Below, in pieces: positions 28,474-40,400 of a stretch of DNA of 64,000 nt. The stretch covers positions 310,001-374,000 of the forward strand of contig JAPJBO010000062.1 of assembly GCA_030068145.1 (NCBI GenBank). Direction: 5' to 3'. Position numbers and translations under genes: made by a program. The first letter of the stretch is position 1, and every line of letters begins with the position of its first letter. The stretch is from Diplonema papillatum. Its lineage: Eukaryota; Euglenozoa; Diplonemea; Diplonemida; Diplonemidae. The notes below the pieces were generated by a model. That model saw only the letters and a list, made by a program, of their open reading frames with translations. It had not been told where the DNA came from and did not search any database.

Positions 28474-31400
28474 TCACGTCGCAAGCAGCGCTGCAAACCA
28501 GACGATGGCGGGTCCAAGCCACGACACCTCGCAATGATGCGCGGCGGACATGGGAGCTACCCCATACGGATCGCCGTCATCAGGTTCGCCGTCCGGGGAC
28601 CGGGGGGCCGTGAAGTTCTCGTTGACGGGTACCGGCACGAACGTGATGGGCGGAAGCGTCGGGGGCGCCGGGGAGACAGGCTGCGGTGCGATCGGCGCCT
28701 CGAAATGGGCGGCAGCGGCGAGGCCGGGGAAGCTGGCGCGGACCAGCGACGACGACGCTGAAAGCAACGACGAGACGGCCGCCTGCACGGCGGACACGTT
28801 GCTCTGCGAGATCACTTGGAACTCGACCGTGAGCACGTCGGCCTCCAACGGGCGACCCCGGGCAAGCCGAACAGAGCGCGACGAGATCGCACGGAACCTC
28901 TTACACCTCGTGGTGTTCGACCGATCAACAACAGACACCGGGCCCAAGACAGGGTCCGGAAGGCGACACAAGGACACGATGCGCGCATAGCCCTGGCGCA
29001 CCACAGTCAGGAGGTCGACGGTCATTTTCCCTTCGAACTCCCCCGCATCGAACGAGTCGAACCCGACACCGGAGCACAGAACGGTGATAACCGGGTACAC
29101 CTGCGCGGGAGCCGGAGTGGCCGGCGGCGCGTCGGTCGCGTTGCCATCCGGGCCGAAGGAAAACGGAGCGACCAGCGCCGCCCGGCCGCAGCTCCGCAGC
29201 GTGTCGCTGAGCCCCGGGTAGGCCCCCGTCAACACGGCGCACCGCGCTTCGAGGACCGCGGCCCGGCACGCCCCGCGCAGGACCGCCCTGCCGACGGCGC
29301 CGGCGCCTTTGCGAATCGGCACTCCCACCCACTCCTCCGTTTGCTCCTCGATGCCCCCCAGCCCACCGACGACCGCCAAGTGCCCGTCGCCCGGGGTGCT
29401 GTTGCACGAGACCCGGACGCGCACTTCCGAGTAGCTGTCGCCCTCGACCGTGGCGTTGTCCCCGTCGAGCAACCGCACGGAAAGCTCGAACTCCCGATCG
29501 GACGCGACGGGCCGTCCCAAAGCGAATTCGCAGGGGCCCGCGCCGGCGCCGTTGTAGCGGCAGGTCACCTCCACGCGCCGGATGCTCTGCAGCTCGAAAT
29601 TGAGCACAGCCAGCGCGCGCCCCGCCGTGACCCGAATCCCGGTGACCGACACGTCATCCTCACGCCGGTACACCACCGACACGACGGCCGACGACCCGCT
29701 GGGCGACCCCGCGTCCACGAAGATAGTCTGCAGCCCCCAGTGGCTATCCACGCACCCACCCCCGGCATCCTTCGGCTGCGCGCCCGCGTCGCACAGGCCC
29801 AGCAGCACGCCGTCAACTGACGCGCAGGAGTACCGAAACGCGGCGCGCTGGTCTTCGACGCACGGGATCGTGTGCGACTGGATGGTCACGGGGTACGTTG
29901 CGTTGCCGGCGGCCCGCAAGGCGGGCGGGATGAAGAAAGGAGCCCCCGCGCCGTCCAGCAGGCGCACCCGCAAGAGTACCGGGTAGCCGGCGACCCACCG
30001 CGTGCCCTCCACGTGCGCGGAGAACGCGCCGATTTCGTGGTCGTACCGCTCGACCCGTATCGTCTCGACGGTCGGGACGACGACTAAGTCGTCGTCCACG
30101 TCGAGACGATACGGGTCGGCGTCGTGATACGGCGCCCCCCAGACGAGAACGGCGCACCGGTGGACCCCCGCGGCCGCGGCTGTGAACGCGAACTCCCACG
30201 CGTCGGTCGCCCCGGCGATCCTCGAAGGGGCGGCGGCGCGGCCGCCGCCGCCGCAGTCGAGCGTCGCCCGCAGGTCCCACGGCAGCGGCGGGGTCCCGAC
30301 GGCCACGCGCACCCGGCCGCCGACGACGGCCGCGTCTCGAAGGACGTGCGCGACGAATTGCGTCCCCCGAAAGGCGGTCCCCCCCTGCTTCACGACCGAG
30401 AGCCACCCCGTTCCGCTAACAGCGAGCCCCGCCTCCGTCTCGTTGATCGTCCGCACCACGAACGACTGGTTCGCAACTTCGAGCCCTGCGACTCCCGTCA
30501 CAACGCACACAGATGTGGTAGCACCACTGCTGTTGCTGCTGCTGCTGCTGTTGCTGCTTCCCCAAGCGTTGCGGAAGACGCCGGTGATGAGCAAGACGCC
30601 CCGGTCGTCGGCCCGCCAGTCGCACCCTTCGGATATCGTGCTGTCCGGCGCCGCGAGCAGCTCGAGGCGGGAGCACGCGAAGCAGCCGGGCGGACGCGCC
30701 TCGACCGCGACCGCAACCGGCGGGCGCAGGTACGGCCGCAGCGGCGCGCCGCTGCCGGTCTCCGACACCGCCAGCTCCAACGCGAACGACGCGTTCGGCG
30801 CCGCGACCGGGACGGGCGGTTCGAGCCACGTCCAAGTCAACCCGGCAGGCCTGGCCACCTGCACGGGGATCGTGACGGACAACCCCGTGTCGCCGTGTGT
30901 CAAAGTCACGGTGCAGACGCACGGGTCCACGTCGAAATCGATGACGGTGAGGGCAACGGACGATGCACCGCGGGTAGTCGGAGTGCTGGATGCAGTGAGA
31001 AGAGCCGGGATTTGCGCGTTGCAAGCGGGTGTCGCGCAAGTGACAGACTGCAGGGACACGGTGGCGTCGACGTCGCAGACGTGCAAGTCGGAATCGAGGA
31101 CAAACGCGCTGAACCCCGCAGTCCCGCCCCCCGCGATGGAGAACCCCGCCTCGACTGCGGACGCGGCGAGGACAGCCGGCTGCCCTCCCACACCCACGAC
31201 GACCCCGGCGGGCCGCAGCCCGGCGCCGCCCAACTCGACGTCGACGGCGCCGCCCGCGCCGCCGACGCCGATCGCCAGCGACCCCACCCCCTCCGCCCGC
31301 GCGCCCTGCACGGCGGTCCCGTCCCAGAACACAACCGCCTCCGCGTCCGGAAACGACGCTCGCCCGACGAAATCCGTCACCCACCCCCCCCGGGCACCCC

Positions 31401-34400
31401 CCAGCGGATCGTGAAACCCGACGGATTGCCCCTGGCGCCGGCCCGGGACCAGCGTGAACGGACGCCCCTCCACGCCCCCTTCCTTCGCGCCCGAAAACGC
31501 GGGCTGAGCGGAAGGCTCGGTCGGACCGCCGAGGAGGTGCCCCCTGTTGTGCTCGTCGTCCGCGGCGTACACGTCGAGGTTGACGGTCGCCGCCGCTTGC
31601 GCCCCCGCCTGCTTCCGAAGGACCGTCGGGCCTCGGGGGATGGCGACGACCTGCGTGGGACGGGAGAAAATAGGAAAAGTCAGCGTTTGGGCTTCGCCGA
31701 CGGCGATGGTGACCTGGGGGCAGGACGTGAAGCAGGTGAAGGTCGCGAACATGAACCCGGGGAGAGAGGTTTTCAGCTGGATGGTCCGGGAAAAAGTGTC
31801 CGCCGACAGATTCGCGTTCGGAACAGGCTCGAACGCGCCCGCCGGGCTCTGCAAGACGAGCTCCCCACACCCGCGAGATCCCGCGGCGGGCAGCGTGAGG
31901 GAGAGAGGTGTCCGCTGGCTGTCGCCGTCGAAGCTCGGTTGACCGTTCACGTCGACCCGCAGCGCCGCGACCGTGAACGGCCGCCGCGCCCACTTCGCGC
32001 CCCAGCCGCCCCCGACCACTCCCCACCGCACCCCGCAGGCGGCTACGCGGACCGTCGCCGGCTCCCGCGTCGCCCAGTCCCGCACCCGGAAGGCCACCCA
32101 ATCGCCCCCAGCCCGCCCGACCCTATACCGCACCCACACCTCACACGCCCCGCACGGCCGCGTGAACGCGAACCGCAGGGCCAGTCGAGAGGTGTCCGAC
32201 CGTGAGAGGTCAACCCCACGAGCTTCACCCCGTTCACCACCGGACCCGCACGCAAACCCCGGATTGTCAGGGTCGAGTCCTGCGATGAACCCCCCGACGC
32301 CGTATTTCAGGTGTGCGCCTCCCCTGACATACCGGGACGACACGACGGCGGCGAGCACTTCGTGCTCCAGCGGCGGCGACGCCCACCGGCGCGGGCCGAA
32401 GAGTTTGACGGCCGCCAGCTCGAGGTCGAACGGCTCCCCGACGACAGCCGTCGACCGCGCGCCGGGCAGCGCCTGGGAGGTGACGTGCGCCGTGTCGGCG
32501 CCGAGGGCGGGTTTGATGGAGAACGGCTTCGTGAACTTGACGCGCTTCGCGGTGAACGGGTCGCGGCCGGCGTCGGTCGGGACCAAGCAGCCGTCGGGCG
32601 CGCTGCGCGCGGAGTAGCAGAAGTCGAAGCGGAGAGTGCAACGCTCGCACGGAGCGTGGTACATGACCCACGCAGTCGCGATCCCGTCGACGAACGGGAT
32701 CGTCGCGCCGCCTGTTTCCCGCAGGTCAGACTCCGGCTCCGCACGCGTCAACACCGTCACGTTCGCGGCTGCTCCGCAGCCTGAGAACTCCGCGGGCACC
32801 ACACGGAGGCTTCCCTCGTTGTACCCCCACGCCCGGGTCCCCGCCGCGTTCTTCACCACCGCTTGCACCGGGAAAGCGATCGACGCGTACCCGCCGGCGG
32901 CGTATTCCCACCCCACTGGATACCCGGCGGCCTCCTCCGCGTAGTGGTCCGCCGACGACGGGCCGGCGGACCACTCGTTCTTCCCCGCGCACGGGCCGTG
33001 GGAAACGGCGTCCAGCACGTCCCAATCCGAGCACACCTCCGCCTCGCCGAGAACCCACTGGTACACCGCGCTCGACTCCGCCGGCGCCACAGCAAACCCA
33101 GTCCGCATCGGCGCGGACGCGCGCACAATGAACCGAGCAGGGACCTCGGTTGGATGCAGCCCTGTGAACACGAATTCGACCGCCCCGTCGGATGTATCCT
33201 CGCCGTCCTTCACGAGGGACCCATCCAGTTGCTCGGAAGCGTCCGATTCCGTAGCCTCGAGGACCTGGCCCTCGACGGATAGAGTGTACCGGAGAGGCAC
33301 GCCGTACGACTGGTACTTGACGACGATGCCTTGGCTGTTGATGACTGGGTGGTAGGCGGATACAGCAAGGCGGAGCACCGACGGGTTGGTGCGGCAACTC
33401 CTGCCGCCTGGGTGCAGGGATGTGGGCGGGTCTGAGGGTGTTACCGGTGGAAGTACGAAGTAGGCCGCGGTGCCGGCAACGGAGGCCGGCGCCACGGTGA
33501 GGGACGCTAGCCCGCAGACGGTGCGGTTGGCTGGCGACGAAATGGTCGCGCAGACCGAGAACAACGCATCCCGGACCACCGCTTCGTCGGCGGACAGCAC
33601 CAGCACGGCACCCGCCGCACTCGACGACGCTTCAGAAACACCCAACGCAACAGCGCCGTATGTCACATCCGGGTGCAGCTGCCGGTCCGCCCACGACGAC
33701 GCAACCACCACCCGGACGGGCAACGCACGCTCCGCGGTGCCTTCCCCCGCAACAACCCGCAGCGACCCCTGCACAAGCTGCGCCGTGCCCGCCACGTTGA
33801 CGTGCAGGCGAACGGACGATTGCAGCGCGTTCGTCGTCGTTTGGAAGGAATACCGCCCGGCTTGGCCCGGATCCAGCGCCATGTCAGGGCTTGACAGCCC
33901 AAGCGCGCTGCTCGGCGCGGCGTCGTCGCAGGTGTACGTCCGCTGGACTGCAGCGGTGCCTGTGTACGTCAGAAGTCCGACCGTTTCGGTGGAGCGCACG
34001 GTCGCGTTGACAACGAGGGTCAACTCGGACAGATTCGCCACGACGGGGCAGGAAGGGGCGAGCTGGGCCATGAACGCGTCGCCGAACAACAGAGCGGACA
34101 CGGAAACGACTCCTTTCGGTCCGAGGCTCGCCGTGTACGTAGCGCTGGAGACCTGGCTGGGGGCCCCCCAGTGCAGCGTGAACGTCACCGGCCACCGGGG
34201 GAAAAGCACAGGCTCAGCCGTCGCTGTCGACACGGCAAACGCCTGCGCGACGGCATTCGAAGGGTCGCCTGCCGGCGTTTCGAAGGCGCACTGCAGGGTG
34301 ATTCCGCCGTCGGTTAAAGTGAAGGTGAGCATCCCGGAGGTTTCAGACGGAGAAGCGCCCCACGTCGTGTGGACGGACAGCTCGCAGGCGTGGCACGAGC

Positions 34401-37400
34401 GAGACCCGCGGAGCGTGAATCGCGCGGCCCACTGCGAAGTCGCCTGCCGCCATGAGAACGGGTGGTACGTCCTTTCCAGCGGCGAGTCCGCGTCCTCAGC
34501 CGTCACGAGGCGAAACCCGCCGCTCGTCGCGATCCCGTCGTCGGCCCAAGGCCGGCGGAGGACGGTGAACACGTCGCCGAAATGGTACTCGTCCGACAGC
34601 CAACACCCCGCCCCGCAGTGTTCGCCTACTTCGACCAGCAGCGGCAGCCCCTCCGCGTTCGTGCCCGCCGCCGCGGCCCCCCCTTCGACCGACACTTGCG
34701 TGGTGGTCCCTACTACCCGCGCCGTGAACCGCACGGTCACAGCGGCGACGGTCCCGGCAGCCGCATCTGACCACTCGAACACCAACCGGCACCCGCCCAC
34801 CACCCTCGTGCACCCCGCGTTGCTCCGGACGGCGAACGAGACGCCGAGAGCCCCTCCGCCGCCCGTTCCGAAGAGCGCGGCCTCCACCCCGTTTCGCGGG
34901 GCGTCCGCCGGCAACAGGTCGAGGCGCGCCGAAAACGCCACGCCGCCGGGCAGCGGCCAAGGCAGCGGGACCCCCCGCGGGTCTGAGAGGCGGTACGACA
35001 GGTTGTACCGCTCGCCCGCATGTAGAGGCGCCTCGTCGCCGTATTCGAGTGTGACGCCGAGGGCGTCACGGCTCATTGTGTACGGGTAGAGCGGCACGGA
35101 GGGATCGTGCGGCACCAGCGACAGCGCGTCGACGTGCGCCGGTGTCGGCTCGGTGACTACCACCTCCGCCGACCCCCAGCTGGAGGAGCTCAGGGCGAGG
35201 CGAAGGCGGGCCCTGCCCTCCGCGTCCGGATGCGCGAGGGTGAACAACGGCGAAAGCGTGACCACGCCGTGCTTGTCCCAAGAGACAGCTGCGGACGACG
35301 GCCGGTTTGCGAACAGCGCTCCGTCTTCAAACGACCACTCCGCGCGAACGGATCCTTCCACAGCCGCCAACGGAAACGAGCCACGCATGGCTTGCGCTAC
35401 AACCACACACACGACACCACTCGTGCACCTCAATACAACGCACACTGCTTGATCGCCGCCACACGATGCAGACTGGCCGTGGACCAGCGACGACAGCGTG
35501 GTGCCGTTAATAGATAGCCCCGTGGGTTGGAGCCGCTGAACGGTATGGAAATAAGGAGCCGTTGTGTACACCGCTGGAGAACCTACCGTGAACCGCACGC
35601 CACAACCCTGTTCCGGACAAGCTGTGCGCGCTGACAAAACGAACGCAACTTCTCCGGCGGAGTCCACACGAGCAGCCAACCCATGAGCCGGTGATTCCCA
35701 GTCAGTGGACAACGGGCACGCAGCATCGTCATTGTGCAGCTCGAACGAAGCCTCGGATTCGGGCGGGTCGTACTGAAGGCACTCCGTGTCAAGTTCGGAT
35801 GACGAATCCACATATTCCCTGCACCTTTGCACGAACACCACATCGCCCAGGCGGGAATTGACCACCTTGACCACGTACGTCACGGCAGCGTCACTTGCGA
35901 TCACAGGTATATTGTGCCCAGCCACGGTGGAGGTGTTGATTTGCAACAGTATTTGCCGCACTTCCACGGCGCGCGTGTATGTCTCGTCGTCGACCCACAC
36001 GTCGTTGAAGGTGTCGATGAGTGGCACCTGATACATGCCGGGTTCAATGCTGCCGTTGCTGCCGTGCAACTTGAAGACGCAAATTCTGAATTCGACGTCG
36101 TCGACGCCGGCTGGGGGAAGAACAACCCGAGACAGGGTGGAGGTGACCTCTGGGATACTGGGACTCCCACGAAGCAGGTACCAGTCGGGCTCGCCCACGT
36201 TGCTTCCTAGTGGAGCAGACGTGGGGGGCAAGCAGAGGGTGCGCTTGGGGCGGACGGACAGAAGGTCGTGCGTGTACCCTTCGTGGCTGCAGTTCTTGGT
36301 CGGCGGAGCACACCAAGCCGCGGCGCGCCAGTCGAAAAGCTGGACGACGGCGTCCCTGGCGCCGGCGGGTTTCCTCACTCCGCTGTAGAGCAGCGGGGAG
36401 GCCACCGACAGCACGTAGCCAGCGGCGTCGCTCGCCAGCTGCACCCACGACGTCGACGACACGTGTTCACGGACGCAGACCAGGTAGTCACCCGGCTCCG
36501 TGGGGAGGTGCGTCGTGATATGCATTTCCAGCGACGCGAGGGCGTATTGGGCGGTAAATACAGTTGGATGCCCTGGAGAAGCGCATCCGAGCGAATTGTT
36601 CTTGGAAGCGAATCGGAAGTCCAACGACCGCGCGTTCCAGAGACTCGGGAAAGATGCAGCAGTTTGCAGCGTGAACGAGGCGACCGGCGGCGTCAACAAA
36701 GAACCCACGGACAAAGTTAGTTTCCCGGCAGCCAGCGCGGGTGACTGACTGGACAGGCGCAAGTCATCCGAGACGTGCCACGTTAGAACCGGGCTGACGT
36801 GCGTCATGAACCCCGGTAGTCCAGAAGCGTCCGTCACGGTGCCGACACCGCTGGTCGCCACCGTGTGCTCCGCAGGGGAGAGCTGCTGGATTTCGGCCCA
36901 ACGAGAGCTTCCACCAAGGAAGTGCGACCGCAGGCACACTTTATACTGGACCCGCACCCGCCCCTCGCTCGGCGGCAGCCGAGCCTGGATGCTTGCCGCT
37001 CTCACGAAACCTTGCCTCGGTCCCAATCCCGTGACGATGGCGGCGGACTCGCTGGTTTCGCAGGTCTGCGTGGTAAGCACCAGCTTCACCTCGTCGTCCG
37101 CCGTGTTCAGCGTGGCTTCCCGTGATGTAGCCGCGAAGTGTATCTGCACGGTGCCGTCGTTGTACGGGACGTTCAAGGCGGCGACCCACCATCGGATCCC
37201 TGCATCCGTGACTTCGTACGTGTACTGCTTGCTCCCTGACCGCGGCACGTACCACGACATCGCCACGGACGAGCGGAGGCAGAGGAGGTACGCCCCCGGG
37301 GCAGCCGGGGCCAGCAGCGTGAACGCCAGTCCGCCGGCCGCCGTGACCTCCGCGCGCGAGGCGTTCGCGTCGCGCGATGCCGCGCGGGCGCCCTCGGTGC

Positions 37401-40400
37401 CCGCGCCGGGGCCCAAGCAGTTGTTGTTGGCCAGCGCCGGGCGGTGCGCGACGAACTTGGCGACGAACCGGTCGAGCCCGCCTGGCGGCCAGCTCCCCGT
37501 CGTCGCGAAGCTGCCCTCGGCGCCGGCGAGGAGCGGCCGCGCGCGCAGCTCGCCCGCCTCCGACGGCCGCGCCATGCGGACCGACGGCCACGCACCGGGC
37601 GCCAACGTCTCGTTGAAGACAATCCAACTCAGCGACCACGCCTGCCGGTAGCACAGTTGGTACGTGGTGGTTCCGCCCCGCGGGAGCCGGATGACAGCCG
37701 CCGTCCCCTTTAAATCAGACGCGTACGCGTCGTACGGGACTATGTCGTCGTAGTAGTCGGGGGTGACCGCGGCGGCATCGCGGGCGAACGCCAAGTTGCC
37801 GCGCACCCACGCGTCGAACACGCACGGCGGCTGGAACAGCCCGGAGTGCGTGCGGTTGCCGCAGTACGGCGAAAGATGCGCGTCGGCGAGCGCCGGGTCC
37901 CAGCCGCGCGGGTGCACGTCGCACGCTCCGCCGGCGGGGACCAGGCGGAAGACGTCGCCGCCGTCTCGCCTCGCGCCGGCGGCCAGCCGCCCCTGCCGGT
38001 CTTCGACCAGGAACAGCGCCTCGGCGCCCCCGCGGGTCTCCTCGTGCGTGACCGTCACCGACTCCAGTGCGTCCTCGTCGACCCGCAGGAAATAGCCGTT
38101 GCCGCGCAGCGCGGCGACTATGGAGGGAAGCCCCACGGCACTGCTCCCTGCGAAGGGAACTTCGCGCCAGTTCCACGCTCTGTCCCGGTGGCAAACGCGG
38201 TACTCGCCGGGGCGCGCGAACCCGAAATAGTACGCCACGGAAAACAAGTCCGTCGAGTCGCTCGCACTACCCACGCACTGCGGCGCGTCTGCGTAGTCAG
38301 AACCGTCGTCGCACTCTGCGAGGCCGCCGTCTGTGTTCTCCAAGAACGAAGGGGGGCTCTCTTCTGCGTACCCGAGCCAGTCGCACGGTGACCCGACGGG
38401 CACCAGCCTCAAGGCCGACCCGGTTGTGTCCTCGACGACGTCGCCTTCGACGCCCTCGTCAGCGTCGGCCGCCGCGTACTCGCGGGCGAAGTTCCACGGG
38501 CGCGCGTCCATCACGCCGCCCGACTCGCCCGTGCCGTTGCCCGTCTCGACGAGCAGCGGGCCGTGCGTGTGCAGCCGCGTGTCGTTCATCGCCCACCGCA
38601 GCCGCGGCGGCGGGTACGCCGGCTCGCCGGCGCCCGTCGGCAGCTCGTAGTGCTCGGACGGGACCAATACCCCGGCCGCACCAGCCTGCTCGATTGCGTA
38701 CCCACTCCCCGCGTGGTACCGCCGGTGCTCCCACTTGCCCCGCGCCTCCCGGAAAGGCAGCACCCGCAACCCGCTATTCCCCGGGCAGGTTGCGGTCGGA
38801 GACCCGCAAGACCGGCGGTAGCACACATACCACGCGGTGCCAGCTCTCGGGATCCACAGAGAGGAAAACGCGAGGTCCACCCCTTCCCTGTCATCCGACC
38901 CATCCCCCGCCCGCCCAGCAGCCGCTGGGTCCCCGTGCAGATCGCGCGAGCCCGCTGGATACGGGACGCCCCCCTCGGCCAGCCCCCCGTGGCCGCCATC
39001 CCCCAGCTGCCCGTCGAGCCCCCGCCACCAGCAGCCCGCCCGCGGCAGCGACCCGACGGCTTCGCCGGCGGCCGACACCCCGGCTGATTCACGCAGGTGC
39101 TCGGCCGGGACGAGCCGGAAGTAGTCCCCGCCGGGTGCGTCTCCCCAGTACCCGGCCCACGAGGCGTTCGCGGGGCGCGTGTCGAGCTGCGCGTCCGCAT
39201 CGTGCACGGAAAGGGTGCCCCAGGTCTCGGGCGTGAGGTCGAACAGCGACCAATGCACGGCCTCCGCCTTCACCTCGAAGGCCGTCCCCGCGCCGGAGCT
39301 GGCAGCGCACTCCCCCGGGGCGTCCGAGACGCACGGGCGCAGCTTCCGCCAGAACGGAACCGACTGTATTGTGCGGTTCGACTCGCCAGACACGGCGGCC
39401 CGCTGCATGCGCGACGAGAAGCAAACGTCGTACATGTTCGAGGAACCCGGCAGGTACTCGGGGAGCTTGACGTACACAACCGGGGGTTCCGAGGGGGAGT
39501 ACACCCCAGGATCGGTCCACTGGTCAACCAACGGGTTGCCCAGGCGGGTCCCGAACAGCCCGACGCCCCCCGGCGTACTCCCTTCGACCAGGGTGTCTGC
39601 CGCGGCGGCGAGCCAGCCGCCGTCCGATGCCAGGTGCTGGGAACCGTAGTACGGCAGCGGGCTGCGCTGCCGCCGTTCGGATGTGCACGGGCGCCCGGCC
39701 GGCACCAGCTTGAGCGCGTCGCCCAGCCCGCAGCCCGCGAGGCTCTGCACGCTCGCCCCGCACGCCGCGGACGCGGCGTGCGTGAAGTTCCACCCAACCT
39801 CCCCGGAGACCAGCCGCACTACGGCGTACTGCCGCGCAGACGCGTCCGGCAAGTGGTACCACACCCGGCTCTCCCGTGACCGCAACACGGCCATCTCCCC
39901 CCCGCCGCTGCTGACCCGAAGCAGCTCCCACAGTCCCAGCCCCCCGACGTCCCACGCTTCGTCGGGGTCTTCCCGGAAGCAAAGGACGAACTCGACCGCG
40001 GCGTGCGGTGCAGTGACGGTGAAATACACCGCGTGCAGCCACGCGTCGGCCGCCGTGCGGTCGGCGTCGCCGACGCCCCAGTCGGTTGTGACGAACAGCG
40101 GGCCGGCCCGCTCTGCGTAGAGGAGGCAGTCGTGCTCGAAGTCGGCGCGGTGCGCGAACGCGGATAGCGAGCGGGCGCTGCTGCCGTTGCCCAGCGCGCG
40201 CTTCTCGTCGCCGCGCAGGTACGCCGAGACCCGGATGCGGACGTCCTGACCTTCGACGAAGTCCGACGGCTCCGCATGGGCGGTGTAGTTGGAAATCGCG
40301 TTGACGGTCTGCGTTGCTGTGAACGTACTCGACTCAGAAAGAGTCGAGGACAACGACGCCGTTTCCGAGGTGGTATGTGAGAAAGTGAAGGTGGCGGTTG

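Noticed and set aside
30124-32205. Plus-strand frame of 693 codons and other long plus-strand frames over 29-40 kb
   Set aside because: Arg/Pro/Ala-rich shadows of the minus-strand giant gene caused by its high GC3; no domains of their own.
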